From: Bombella intestini
GTDB taxonomy: Bacteria; Pseudomonadota; Alphaproteobacteria; Acetobacterales; Acetobacteraceae
DNA length: 64,000 nt
NCBI RefSeq assembly: GCF_002003665.1
Contig: NZ_JATM01000001.1
Location: forward strand, 124,001-188,000
Reading direction: 5' to 3'
Part shown: piece after piece, positions 17,141 to 26,241 of the stretch
How the letters are laid out: the number at the start of each line of letters is the position of its first letter
Numbering within the stretch: the stretch's first letter is position 1
The notes under the pieces: model-generated
The model's input: only the letters and a program-made list of their open reading frames with translations
Databases searched by the model: none
Told to the model about the DNA's origin: nothing
Made by a program: the position numbers and the translations under genes

Positions 17141-18295
17141 ATGACTTTTGTAACGGCGTTGTTTTCTCTGTTAGCTTGGTTGGGGCTGACTTTTTTTCAT
17201 GGTTTGTTCTGGGTTGGAGGTCCCTGGCTGAAACGGGGAGCGACAACAGACAACCGGAAGAATGCTCTACCAGCCGTTACCGTGATTGTGCCTGCCCGGG
17301 ATGAAGCGGCCTCTGTTACGGCCTGTCTATCGTCCTTGTTAGAGCAGGATTATCAGGGAGCTTATCATGTCATTCTTGTGGATGATGAAAGCACCGATGG
17401 AACCGGGGATATTGCCCGACGCTTGCCAGACCCGGCAGGACGGCTGACCGTCCTTGCGGGGAAGCCTCACCCAGAAGGGTGGAGCGGTAAGCTTTGGGCT
17501 GTCAAGCAAGGGCAGGAAGAGGCCTTGCTACAGCTTCCTCGGGATGGCTATGTCCTGCTGACTGATGCTGATATTATCCATCAGGAAGACCATGTCTCCA
17601 CTCTGGTAGAGCGAGCACAGCACGAAAAACTCGACATGGTTTCCGAAATGGTCATGCTGAATTGTGCCAGCTTCTGGGAAAAGGCTTTGGTCCCGGCCTT
17701 TGTGTATTTTTTTGCGATGCTGTACCCCTTCCGAAAGGTTGCTGATCCTCGCTCTTCGACCGCTGGAGCAGCTGGTGGAACGGTGCTTATCCACCGCAAT
17801 ATGTTGGAGAAAATTGGGGGGATACAGTCTCTCAAGGGTGCCTTGATTGATGACTGCACGTTGGGTGCCTATGTCAAGCGTGCCGGGGGGCGGCTTTATC
17901 TTGGATGCAGTGAACAAGCATGGTCCATCCGCACCTATCAGAGCGTGAGCGAAATATGGCATATGATTGCTCGCAACGCTTATGTTCAGCTTAATTTTTC
18001 GCCTTGGAACCTTCTGAAAGCCTTGGCTGGAATGGTTCTGATATGGCTTTTGCCAGCTCGCCTTCTTCTGTTCGGCCGGGGGAAAAACCGTGTCGTGGGT
18101 GGCTGTGCATATGCTCTTAGCTGCATTACGTTCGTCCCGACCCTGCGTTGGTTTAGGTTGTCGTGGTGGCGTGTCCTTTCACTGCCTCTAGTGGCTGCTT
18201 TTTATATGATGGCAACTATTGGTTCCGCAGTGAATTATTATCGGGGCAAAGGCGTCAGCTGGCGTGGGCGGTCATATGAAGGAGCAGAATCATGA
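17141..18295 (+). CDS. hpnB: Hopanoid-associated family 2 glycosyltransferase HpnB
   Basis: A membrane-bound glycosyltransferase of 384 residues: N-terminal membrane helix (VTALFSLLAWLGLTFFHGLF), GT-A domain with VTVIVPARDEAA, VDDESTDGTGD and the DADI metal site, a D(C)TLGAYVK region, and two or three C-terminal helices (WNLLKALAGMVLIWLLPARLLLF, LVAAFYMMATIGSAV). Its sugar donor and acceptor are not known; a role in hopanoid head-group decoration is inferred from context. It overlaps hpnC by 4 nt (ATGA), so the two are translationally coupled. Confidence 0.93.
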   Translation: MTFVTALFSLLAWLGLTFFHGLFWVGGPWLKRGATTDNRKNALPAVTVIVPARDEAASVTACLSSLLEQDYQGAYHVILVDDESTDGTGDIARRLPDPAGRLTVLAGKPHPEGWSGKLWAVKQGQEEALLQLPRDGYVLLTDADIIHQEDHVSTLVERAQHEKLDMVSEMVMLNCASFWEKALVPAFVYFFAMLYPFRKVADPRSSTAGAAGGTVLIHRNMLEKIGGIQSLKGALIDDCTLGAYVKRAGGRLYLGCSEQAWSIRTYQSVSEIWHMIARNAYVQLNFSPWNLLKALAGMVLIWLLPARLLLFGRGKNRVVGGCAYALSCITFVPTLRWFRLSWWRVLSLPLVAAFYMMATIGSAVNYYRGKGVSWRGRSYEGAES

Positions 18296-19182
18296 TGTCA
18301 CAGTCTGGTGGGTCAACTATGCAGGATGATGCTCATCTCTGGGGGAAGCAGGATGTTTCCTCAAGCAAGGGTATGAAGGATGAAAATTTCCCGGTTGGGT
18401 CTTTTTTAATCTCCGCTAAACATCGTCCTGCCGTTCATGCCTATTACAGGTTTGCCCGTGTGGCGGATGATATGGTGGATAATATGCGCCTGTCTCCCAC
18501 GCAGAAGGTGGACCGCCTAAAGGCGTTGCGCGAGGTGCTGTATGGCGAGCGGAAGCCGCCCGCTGGACGGGCTGATGCGTGGAGTGCCGTTATCCTCCGG
18601 ACGGTGCTTCAGGAACGAGGGCTGCCGCTGACATTAGGGGGAGACCTGCTAACGGCCTTCATCATAGATGCGGAGAAAACACGGTATGAGCACTGGTCGG
18701 AGCTTCTGCATTACTGCCAGTATTCTGCTAATCCGGTAGGGCGTTTCCTGTTGATGCTGCATGGCGAAGGGGAGGAGACATTCGGTCCATCAGATGCCTT
18801 GTGTACGGCACTTCAGATTGTCAATCATATGCAGGATGTCAGCAGTGATCTGAAGACGCTGAACCGCTGTTACATACCCCTGCCATGGCTAGCGGCTGAG
18901 AATGTCCGGCTGAAGGACCTCATTTTGGCTCGGAGTAAGCCGGGTGTGCGGCGTGTGTTCGATCGTATGCTTACTTACGTTGATGCCCTGAATGAGGAGG
19001 CTGCCCGCCTTCCGGCTCTGGTGAAGGATCGGCGTATGCGGTCGGAGGCCGCCGTGATTGTCGCACTCTGTCGCCGTCTGACGGAGCGTCTGCATCGACA
19101 GGACCCGATAGCTGAGCGGGTTGCGCTGACCAAATTGGATGGTCTCCGGGCATTGGGCTATGCCATGCGTTATATGCGCTGA
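18292..19182 (+). CDS. hpnC: Hydroxysqualene synthase HpnC
   Basis: The second enzyme of the HpnD-HpnC-HpnE route: converts presqualene diphosphate to hydroxysqualene. The 296-residue protein is a squalene/phytoene synthase homologue with the first Asp-rich motif in RVADDMVDN, the second in QDVSSDLKTLNR and the YCQYSANPVGRF segment characteristic of HpnC. Start ATG-ATG allows either codon. The hpnC-hpnD gap of 110 nt holds two hairpins. The full HpnCDE set is present, so squalene does not need a single Sqs enzyme. Confidence 0.94.
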   Translation: MMSQSGGSTMQDDAHLWGKQDVSSSKGMKDENFPVGSFLISAKHRPAVHAYYRFARVADDMVDNMRLSPTQKVDRLKALREVLYGERKPPAGRADAWSAVILRTVLQERGLPLTLGGDLLTAFIIDAEKTRYEHWSELLHYCQYSANPVGRFLLMLHGEGEETFGPSDALCTALQIVNHMQDVSSDLKTLNRCYIPLPWLAAENVRLKDLILARSKPGVRRVFDRMLTYVDALNEEAARLPALVKDRRMRSEAAVIVALCRRLTERLHRQDPIAERVALTKLDGLRALGYAMRYMR

Positions 19183-19193
19183 GACAGGTTTTA

Positions 19194-19258
19194 TGCGGCC
19201 TCTTTGCCGCAGCAGACTTTGTCGCTAGAAGAGGGCAAGCCGTCGATACGGCGGCTTG
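19194..19258 (+). repeat. Two adjacent hairpins in the hpnC-hpnD gap
   Basis: Stem 1: TGCGGC (19194-19199) with GCCGCA (19206-19211), 6 nt loop. Stem 2: CAAGCCG (19236-19242) with CGGCTTG (19252-19258), 9 nt loop. No long T-run follows, so these may be RNA-processing or partial-termination structures that adjust hpnD-hpnE-shc levels relative to hpnA-C. Confidence 0.5.
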
Positions 19259-19292
19259 TACTTACGGTTTTGGCTGCGGCCATAGAAGGAAT

Positions 19293-20189
19293 ATGAGGAA
19301 GGTTATGGTCTCTGCTCGTCACAACACGCCTCAAGGTCTGTCATGCGCCCCGTCTGACCTGAGAGAGGTGGAGGAGATCGTTACCCGTTCCGGCACGTCA
19401 TTCGGGCGGGGGATGAAGATTCTTCCTCCCATGCGCCGGGATGGTATGTTTGCCGTCTATGCCTTCTGTCGTGTCGTGGATGATATTGCTGATGGTGATA
19501 TTCCTCACGATGATCCCGCTGCGGCCTTGGAGGAGTGGAAGGGCCGCATTGCAGCCCTCTATGAGGGGCAGGCAGACACGGCATTAGAACGTGTTCTGCT
19601 GGAGGCCATCAAGCAGTTCGACCTGAAGCAGGAAGATTTCATCGCCATTATCGATGGCATGCAGATGGATTGCGGCGAGCCGATTGTGGCCCCGGATGAG
19701 GCGACATTGGACCTCTACTGCGACCGTGCCGCCTCGGCTGTTGGGAGGCTGTCCGTACGTATTTTTGGAACGCCAGAAGAGTACGGGGATAAGATCGCCT
19801 ACCATCTGGGGCGTGCCCTTCAGTTGACAAATATTCTGCGTGATATTGCTGAAGATGCAGCCCGTGGGCGGCTGTATCTGCCCGCCGAACTTTTGCGCCG
19901 ATACAGCGTGCCCGCTGATCCTGCGGAGGCTCTTTACGCTGTCGGGTTGGATGGGTTGTGCCGTATTCTCGCAGGGCGAGCAAAAGATCATTTCCGCCGG
20001 GCTGCGGCATTGATGAAGCGGTGTCCGGCTGCGACAGTACGCCCCGCCCGGATTATGGCTGCCTCTTACAAGGTTACGCTGGCTGCGCTTTGCCGTCGTG
20101 GTTGGCGCAATCCGGAGGCTCCGCTGCGTGTCTGTTCTATCCGTAAGGCAGTGACGATGGCGCTGGCAGCGGCTGGGGTGACATTGTGA
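19293..20189 (+). CDS. hpnD: Presqualene diphosphate synthase HpnD
   Basis: Condenses two farnesyl diphosphates to presqualene diphosphate, the first step of the HpnCDE route to squalene. The 298 residues show SGTSFGRGMKILP, Asp-rich motif 1 in FCRVVDDIADGD and motif 2 in LTNILRDIAEDAARGRLYLP. The latter GRLYLP segment is typical of HpnD. Two ATG codons (19293 and 19305) each have a purine-rich site (AAGGA; GAGG), so the N-terminus is uncertain by four residues. Overlaps hpnE by 4 nt (GTGA). Confidence 0.95.
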   Translation: MRKVMVSARHNTPQGLSCAPSDLREVEEIVTRSGTSFGRGMKILPPMRRDGMFAVYAFCRVVDDIADGDIPHDDPAAALEEWKGRIAALYEGQADTALERVLLEAIKQFDLKQEDFIAIIDGMQMDCGEPIVAPDEATLDLYCDRAASAVGRLSVRIFGTPEEYGDKIAYHLGRALQLTNILRDIAEDAARGRLYLPAELLRRYSVPADPAEALYAVGLDGLCRILAGRAKDHFRRAAALMKRCPAATVRPARIMAASYKVTLAALCRRGWRNPEAPLRVCSIRKAVTMALAAAGVTL

Positions 20190-21490
20190 GCCATGTGCAT
20201 ATCATTGGCGGTGGGCTTGCGGGCCTGTCCGCCGCTGTGGATCTTGCTTCACAGGCGCAGGTGACTGTGTATGAGGCCGGACCCGCCTGCGGTGGGCGGG
20301 CTCGTTCCTTTCATGACAAAGCGTTGGACACGGTCATTGATAATGGCAACCACCTGCTTCTTTCCGCTAATCCTGCCACATTCCGTTATCTCGACCGTCT
20401 GGGTGCACGGGATACGCTGAAAGGGCCGGGGGCACCTGTCTTTCCGTGGTATGATCTGCAAGAGGATGTGGCATGGACGCTACGCTTGTCTCCGGGGCGT
20501 ATCCCGTTCTGGCTTTTGCAGCGGGGTAGCCGTGTTCCGGGGATGCGTCTTGGGGATGTAAGGGCTTTATTCCGTCTGATGAAGGCTGATGAGCAAGCCT
20601 CCGTAGCGGATTGTCTTCTGCCGGGACAATTTGCTCGCCGCCTGTTGGAGCCGTTGGCCGTCTCTGGGTTGAATACGGATGTAAAAAGAGGCAGTGCCCG
20701 TCTTTTGGGGAATATCGTACGGCGGACGCTGGCCAAAGGTGGCAATGCCTGTTGCCCGTGGATGGCCGCTAGCGGGCTTTCGGAGAGTTTTGTCACGCCG
20801 GCCCTTCGCTATCTAGAGCGTTTCCATGCAGAGGTCCTGACCAGCACGCGTGTGTCGGCCCTTCAGATTGATGAAGGCACAGGACGTGTGACGGCACTGG
20901 AGACATCCAACGGCCCCGTGATGCTGGGGGCGGAGGATTCAGTAATTCTGGCTGTTCCTTCGCCAGTGGCTGCTGGGCTTCTCCCGGGGCTGGAGGGGCC
21001 GGACGAGTTTGAGAGTATCGCCAATGCTCACTATCGTTTGGCTCAGCCCCTACAACCCCGTGGTGCCTTGAAGCAGGCCGGTTTTATCGGGCTGGTCGGT
21101 GGAGTGGCAGAGTGGGTTTTCCTGCATGATGAGGTTCTGTCTGTCACGGTTAGTGCAGCCAACCGTTATGCTGATTGGGGGCAGGAGGATATGTTGACGC
21201 ATATCTGGGCAGAATTGCGCCAGACGCTGGACCCGCTTATCGAAGTGCCGTTACCTGAGGCGATGCCCGTTGCTCGGCTGATCCGGGAAAAGCGGGCAAC
21301 CTTTGCAGCCACCCCGGAACAGGATAAAAGGCGTCCTGGGGCAAAGACTGCCTATGCCAATCTTGCTCTCGCCGGAGACTGGACAGATACTGGCCTGCCT
21401 TCCACGATTGAAGGTGCTATCCAGTCCGGAGTGGTAGCGGTGGGAGCGCTTGGTTTTCGCACGGCTTCTGCTGGAGCGGCGCACGCCTGA
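20186..21490 (+). CDS. hpnE: Hydroxysqualene dehydroxylase HpnE
   Basis: FAD-dependent reductase that removes the hydroxyl of hydroxysqualene to give squalene. The 434-residue protein begins HVHIIGGGLAGLSAAVDLA, the dinucleotide-binding motif of the phytoene-desaturase-like amine oxidoreductases, and has the C-terminal FAD segment LALAGDWTDTGLPSTIEGA. Translation begins with GTG overlapping the hpnD stop. The gene completes the squalene part of the operon, with shc following. Confidence 0.94.
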   Translation: MSHVHIIGGGLAGLSAAVDLASQAQVTVYEAGPACGGRARSFHDKALDTVIDNGNHLLLSANPATFRYLDRLGARDTLKGPGAPVFPWYDLQEDVAWTLRLSPGRIPFWLLQRGSRVPGMRLGDVRALFRLMKADEQASVADCLLPGQFARRLLEPLAVSGLNTDVKRGSARLLGNIVRRTLAKGGNACCPWMAASGLSESFVTPALRYLERFHAEVLTSTRVSALQIDEGTGRVTALETSNGPVMLGAEDSVILAVPSPVAAGLLPGLEGPDEFESIANAHYRLAQPLQPRGALKQAGFIGLVGGVAEWVFLHDEVLSVTVSAANRYADWGQEDMLTHIWAELRQTLDPLIEVPLPEAMPVARLIREKRATFAATPEQDKRRPGAKTAYANLALAGDWTDTGLPSTIEGAIQSGVVAVGALGFRTASAGAAHA

Positions 21491-21564
21491 AAACTGGTTT
21501 ATGGTCTCCGCACATGCTGGACAGGCATAAGACCTGCTGTGCGAGGATGTTGGAGGAGAGTTCA

Positions 21565-23520
21565 GTGAACGAGACGTTGTTCCGTCATAACATCGATGCC
21601 ACCGTGGTGGAGCAGGCTGTCAAAGCATCTCATACCGCTCTGGGAAAGCGTCAGAAGAGTGACGGTCATTGGGTCTTTGAGCTGGAGGCCGATGCAACCA
21701 TTCCATCGGAATATGTCCTGCTACGTCATTTCCTTGATTGTAGCGATGTGGAGCTGGAGCAGAAGATTGGTGTCTATCTGCGCCGGACGCAGGGTGAGCA
21801 TGGTGGGTGGCCACTTTATACGGATGGCCGGTTCGACCTTTCTGCCAGTGTGAAAGCCTATTTCGCCCTAAAGATGATAGGGGACGATCCGGAAGCCCCG
21901 CATATGCGCAAGGCCCGGGCCGCCATTCTTCATCATGGCGGGGCGGAGAGAAGTAATGTCTTCACCCGTATTCAGTTGGCTCTGTTCGGGGAAGTGCCGT
22001 GGTCTGCCGTGCCTGTTATGCCGGTGGAGCTGATGCTGCTGCCACGCAAAGCCTTCTTTTCAGTCTGGAATATGTCTTATTGGTCCCGGACTGTCATTGC
22101 GCCGCTCCTCATTCTAGCTGCGTATAAACCTCTTGCCCTGAACCCTCGTGGAGTGCGCGTGCAGGAGCTGTTTAGAGAGCCGCCAGCTACCATCAAGGAT
22201 TGGATCCGTGGCCCGTATCGTTCGGTTTGGGGGCGGGTTTTTGCCGGTTTGGATAAAGTCATACGGCCACTCGTTCCGCTCATTCCCCATTCCGTTCATG
22301 AGAAAGCCATCCGTGTTACGGTTGATTTCATCGAGAAACGGCTGAGCGGTGGTGGTCTGGGGGCTATCTACCCCTCTATGGCTAATGTCATCATGATGTA
22401 TCGCACGCTTGGCGTGCCGGATGATGATCCACGGGTTGTTCAGGCATGGGAGGCCATGCAAGGACTACTGGTGGTGAAGGAACATGAGGCTTACTGCCAG
22501 CCTTGTGTGTCGCCTGTCTGGGATACGGGTCTGTCAGGTCTTGCCATGTTGGAGGCTTCGACAGGAGCTAAGGGCGTGATGCCAGCCGAGACAAAGGCAG
22601 CTTTGGAGAAGGCAGCAGCATGGCTTCGGGACCGTCAGATTCTGGATGTTAAGGGCGACTGGGCCATTAATGCGCCTAACCTGCGTCCGGGTGGATGGGC
22701 CTTCCAGTACGAGAATGATTACTATCCGGATGTTGATGATACTGCTGTTGTCGGCATGTTGTTGCACCGGATTGATCCAGAGAAAAATCGTACAGCTATT
22801 GAGCGTGCCCGGGAATGGATTATCGGGATGCAGAGTAGCAATGGCGGTTGGGGTGCCTTTGATATTGATAACAATCTTGAGGTGCTGAACCACATTCCAT
22901 TCTCTGATCACGGTGCCTTGCTGGACCCGCCAACGGTGGATGTTTCCGCCCGTTGCATTTCTTTCCTGTCTCAGTTGGGGCATCCGGAGGATATGGGTGT
23001 GATCCGCAAAGGGCTGGATTATATCCGTGCTGAGCAGGAGAAGTCGGGTAGCTGGTTCGGGCGTTGGGGCACGAACTATATTTACGGTACATGGTCTGTG
23101 CTTTGTGCGCTGAATATCGCTGGTGTCAGCCATGATGATCCGATGGTGAAGCGGGCTGTTGCTTGGCTGGAAAGTGTGCAGAATGATGACGGTGGCTGGG
23201 GCGAGGACTGCGCCAGTTACGAGGGGGCACCGCAGGGCGTCTACAAGGAGAGCCTACCAACTCAGACGGCCTGGGCCACGCTGGGGCTGATGGCGGTTGG
23301 TCGTCACGATAGTGAGGCGGTCCGTCGTGGTATGGCTTACCTCATGCAGGCGCAGGATGAGCAGGGCGAATGGCACGAGGCACCGTATAATGCTGTTGGC
23401 TTCCCCAAAGTCTTTTATCTGCGCTATCACGGGTACAAGCAGTTCTTCCCGCTCATGGCACTGTCCCGGTATCGTAATCTGTCCAGTAGTAACTCAGGGC
23501 AGGTAGAGTTCGGCTTCTGA
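21565..23520 (+). CDS. shc: Squalene-hopene cyclase
   Basis: Cyclises squalene to hopene and hopanol at the membrane. The catalytic DxDD motif is visible as D-V-D-D at 389-392 with this start. QW repeats are present (QSSNGGWGAFD, QNDDGGWGED, plus weaker ones), and the C-end shows YLRYHGYKQFFPL. Length is 651 residues. The frame is open from an ATG at 21514, and a second ATG lies at 21547, but the GTG at 21565 has an excellent GGAGGAG 6 nt upstream, so it was chosen; the longest version would be 668 residues. It is also called hpnF. hpnG overlaps its stop by 1 nt. Confidence 0.95.
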   Translation: MNETLFRHNIDATVVEQAVKASHTALGKRQKSDGHWVFELEADATIPSEYVLLRHFLDCSDVELEQKIGVYLRRTQGEHGGWPLYTDGRFDLSASVKAYFALKMIGDDPEAPHMRKARAAILHHGGAERSNVFTRIQLALFGEVPWSAVPVMPVELMLLPRKAFFSVWNMSYWSRTVIAPLLILAAYKPLALNPRGVRVQELFREPPATIKDWIRGPYRSVWGRVFAGLDKVIRPLVPLIPHSVHEKAIRVTVDFIEKRLSGGGLGAIYPSMANVIMMYRTLGVPDDDPRVVQAWEAMQGLLVVKEHEAYCQPCVSPVWDTGLSGLAMLEASTGAKGVMPAETKAALEKAAAWLRDRQILDVKGDWAINAPNLRPGGWAFQYENDYYPDVDDTAVVGMLLHRIDPEKNRTAIERAREWIIGMQSSNGGWGAFDIDNNLEVLNHIPFSDHGALLDPPTVDVSARCISFLSQLGHPEDMGVIRKGLDYIRAEQEKSGSWFGRWGTNYIYGTWSVLCALNIAGVSHDDPMVKRAVAWLESVQNDDGGWGEDCASYEGAPQGVYKESLPTQTAWATLGLMAVGRHDSEAVRRGMAYLMQAQDEQGEWHEAPYNAVGFPKVFYLRYHGYKQFFPLMALSRYRNLSSSNSGQVEFGF

Positions 23521-24158
23521 TGTTAGGTATTCTGGTAGGGCTGAAACAGGAAGCACGGCTAGCAAGGCAATTTTTCCCCGAGGCAAAGATTGCGCTGAGC
23601 CATGCTTGTGAGGTTGGTGCACGGCGTGCCTTGCTATCTCTTCGTGAAGCAGGCGTGACGGAACTTCTGTCCTTTGGCTGCTCTGGGGCTTTGGATGCAG
23701 CCCTGCCACCGGGAAGTGTGCAGGTAGCCGAGTATGTGCAGGTTGATGGCGAAAACTATAGGGCTGATCCAGCACTGAGTGCCCGTTTTGGCGCAGCACA
23801 AGCTGCAGTGCGTGAGGGTATCTTGCATAGTCCGGTTATGATTGGAACGGCTACAGAAAAAGCGGCTCTTTTTTCTCGTACCGGGTGTCATGCCGTGGAT
23901 ATGGAAAGCGGCCTTGTGGCTCGTTCGGGCTTGCCCTTTGCCGTGGTGCGCGTGATCTGTGATGAGGCAGGGAGGGACCTGCCTCCTGCCGCTGTGGAAG
24001 GGCTTAAGGAAGGGCGGGTGCATGTTCCGGCTCTGCTTGGGTCTATTCTGCGTCATCCGTTTCAGATCGGCGCCTTGATAGGGCTTGGGCGTGATGCCGC
24101 CCGTGCCCATAAGGCTATGGCGCAGTTTCTGCGTGGCCTCCCCGTCGCACAGGGATGA
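23520..24158 (+). CDS. hpnG: Hopanoid-associated phosphorylase HpnG
   Basis: A nucleoside-phosphorylase-family protein of 212 residues that in characterised bacteria removes adenine from adenosylhopane to give ribosylhopane or its phosphate. Visible motifs are the N-terminal GILVGLKQEARLA, the glycine-rich SFGCSGALDAALPPGS and the VDMES segment with the ribose-binding Met-Glu-Ser. Translation starts within the shc stop (TGATG). The radical SAM partner that forms adenosylhopane (HpnH) is not in this window and must be elsewhere if the pathway is complete. Confidence 0.92.
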   Translation: MLGILVGLKQEARLARQFFPEAKIALSHACEVGARRALLSLREAGVTELLSFGCSGALDAALPPGSVQVAEYVQVDGENYRADPALSARFGAAQAAVREGILHSPVMIGTATEKAALFSRTGCHAVDMESGLVARSGLPFAVVRVICDEAGRDLPPAAVEGLKEGRVHVPALLGSILRHPFQIGALIGLGRDAARAHKAMAQFLRGLPVAQG

Positions 24159-24333
24159 AGGGCAGGGAGATACTTGCGTTTCGTTCCAGCTTATTCTAGA
24201 TAGAGGCGGTATTTTTCAGCCCTACATGGGGTGGAGAGTATATTTCGCACGCATGGCCCGGATTGCCTGGTGTCCCGTATCTTAAGGGGCGTTGCCATGC
24301 GGAGGATAAACCAGAGAAAGAGAGTTTTAGACT

Positions 24334-25101
24334 ATGGCAATGCCACAGTTCACGATGCGTCAGCTGCTGGAAGCTGGTGTTCACTTCGGCCATCACACAC
24401 GTCGTTGGAATCCGGCAATGGCACCGTACCTGTTCGGTGTTCGTAACCAGGTTCATATCATTGACCTTCAGCAGACTGTTCCGCTGCTGGATCGCGCCCT
24501 GAAGCAGGTGCGTGATACCGTGGCCTCCGGTGGTCGCGTGCTGTTTGTTGGTACGAAGCGCTCTGCTGCTGATCTGGTTGCTGATGCTGCTCAGCGTTGC
24601 GGCCAGTACTATGTGAACCATCGTTGGCTCGGTGGTATGCTGACCAACTGGAAGACCATCACGGGCTCCATCAAGCGTCTGCGTGGCATTGATGAAATGC
24701 TGGCTGGCGACACAACTGGTCTGACCAAGAAGGAAGTCCTCGACATCACCCGTGACCGTGAGAAGCTGGAACGCTCCCTCGGCGGGATCAAGGACATGGG
24801 CGGCCTGCCGGACCTGCTGTTTGTTATCGACACAAACAAGGAAAAGCTGGCTGTTGAAGAAGCTAACAAGCTGGGCATCCCCGTGATTGCCGTGCTGGAC
24901 AGCAACTCCGACCCGAAGGGTGTTACATTCCCGATCCCGGGTAATGATGATGCTATTCGTGCCATCGCTACTTACTGTGATCTGGTGTCTGGCGCTGTGC
25001 TGGATGGTATCTCTGCTGAACTGGCAGCCTCCGGTCAGGACATCGGCGCTGCTGCTGAGCTGCCGGTTGAAGAAACCGTCGTGGCAGAGAAGGCTGAATA
25101 A
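24334..25101 (+). CDS. rpsB: 30S ribosomal protein S2
   Basis: A 255-residue S2 protein of the small subunit head/body junction. The start [42 protein letters not shown] and the [15 protein letters not shown] segments are the family signature. The C-terminal extension is acidic (about 235-255), common in alphaproteobacteria. Codon use is strongly biased. A 175 nt leader separates it from hpnG. Followed by tsf, the usual order. Confidence 0.98.
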   Translation: MAMPQFTMRQLLEAGVHFGHHTRRWNPAMAPYLFGVRNQVHIIDLQQTVPLLDRALKQVRDTVASGGRVLFVGTKRSAADLVADAAQRCGQYYVNHRWLGGMLTNWKTITGSIKRLRGIDEMLAGDTTGLTKKEVLDITRDREKLERSLGGIKDMGGLPDLLFVIDTNKEKLAVEEANKLGIPVIAVLDSNSDPKGVTFPIPGNDDAIRAIATYCDLVSGAVLDGISAELAASGQDIGAAAELPVEETVVAEKAE

Positions 25102-25194
25102 GTCTCTCCAGCTATGGCCCTTGTGGCCATGCCAGAAAATCCGGCCTGCTTTTTCGTGAAGTCGAGCCGGATGATGGATATGTGACATGAAGCT

Positions 25195-25226
25195 CATGCA
25201 GCCGTGGATTATTTCCCGGCTGCATG
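25195..25226 (+). other. Perfect 10 bp hairpin in the rpsB-tsf spacer
   Basis: CATGCAGCCG (25195-25204) pairs with CGGCTGCATG (25217-25226) around a 12 nt loop and is followed by GGTGTTTTATC. It lies 26 nt before the tsf start. It may be a partial terminator or an attenuator between rpsB and tsf. Confidence 0.55.
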
Positions 25227-25251
25227 GGTGTTTTATCGGGGATGATAGAGA

Positions 25252-26163
25252 ATGGCAGAAGTTACCGCTGCAATGGTGCGTGAGCTGCGTGATGCAACAA
25301 GCGCAGGCATGATGGATTGTAAAAAGGCCCTGACAGAAGCCAATGGCGACATGCAGGCTGCTATCGACTGGCTGCGTAAGAAGGGTCTGTCTCAGGCTGC
25401 TAAGAAGTCTGGTCGTGTGGCTGCTGAAGGTCTGGTAGGCGTTGCCGTTGATGGCAAGAAAGCTGCCATGGTGGAGGTCAATGCCGAGACCGACTTCGTG
25501 GCTCGTAACGAGGCTTTCCAGCAGGCTGTGGAAGACATCGCTAAGGTGGCTCTGCAGGTCGGTGGTGATCTGGAGGCTGTTAAGGCTGCCAAGATGCCGT
25601 CTGGCCGTACCGTTGCTGATGAGCTGACCCATCTGGTCGCTACCATCGGTGAGAACATGAGCCTGCGTCGTGTTGACGTGCTGAGCGTGCCGTCTGGTGT
25701 TGTGGCCAGCTACGTTCATGGTGCTCTGCGTCCGGGCGTTGGTCGCATCGGTGTTCTGGCCGCTATTGAGGCTCCGTCCGAGAGCGAGGCTCTGCTGACA
25801 CTGGGCCGTCAGATTGGTATGCATGTTGCTGCTACCAGCCCGACAGCTCTGGATGTGGACAGCGTGGACGCTGCCTCTGTCGCTCACGAGCGCAAGGTGC
25901 TGGAAGACCAGGCTCGCAGCTCTGGTAAGCCGGAAGCCATTATCGAGAAGATGGTGGAAGGTCGTATTCGTAAGTTCTACGAAGAAGTGGTTCTGCTGGA
26001 GCAGGTCTGGGTGCATGACGGTGAGAGCCGCGTGAAGGAAGTTGTTAAGAAGGCCGGTGCTAAGCTGGTTGGCTTCGTCCGCTACAAGCTGGGTGAAGGC
26101 ATCGAGAAGGCAGAGACGGACTTCGCTGCTGAAGTGGCTGCGGCTTCTGGCCAGAAGAAATAA
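25252..26163 (+). CDS. tsf: Translation elongation factor Ts
   Basis: Guanine nucleotide exchange factor for EF-Tu. The 303 residues start [27 protein letters not shown], with the first signature, and contain [16 protein letters not shown], the second signature. The C-terminal domain is complete. Closely follows rpsB (150 nt), with a terminator after it. Highly biased codon use. Confidence 0.98.
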   Translation: MAEVTAAMVRELRDATSAGMMDCKKALTEANGDMQAAIDWLRKKGLSQAAKKSGRVAAEGLVGVAVDGKKAAMVEVNAETDFVARNEAFQQAVEDIAKVALQVGGDLEAVKAAKMPSGRTVADELTHLVATIGENMSLRRVDVLSVPSGVVASYVHGALRPGVGRIGVLAAIEAPSESEALLTLGRQIGMHVAATSPTALDVDSVDAASVAHERKVLEDQARSSGKPEAIIEKMVEGRIRKFYEEVVLLEQVWVHDGESRVKEVVKKAGAKLVGFVRYKLGEGIEKAETDFAAEVAAASGQKK

Positions 26164-26188
26164 GCCATTAACGGTTTATTGCTAGAGG

Positions 26189-26223
26189 AAGGGTCTCCGT
26201 CATGATGACGGAGGCCCTTTTTC
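26189..26223 (+). terminator. Terminator after tsf
   Basis: Stem GGG-T-CTCCGTCAT with ATGACGGAG-G-CCC followed by five T, 25 nt after the tsf stop. It ends the rpsB-tsf unit just before recO. Confidence 0.85.
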
Positions 26224-26241
26224 TGTTCTGAGGGTATCGTC

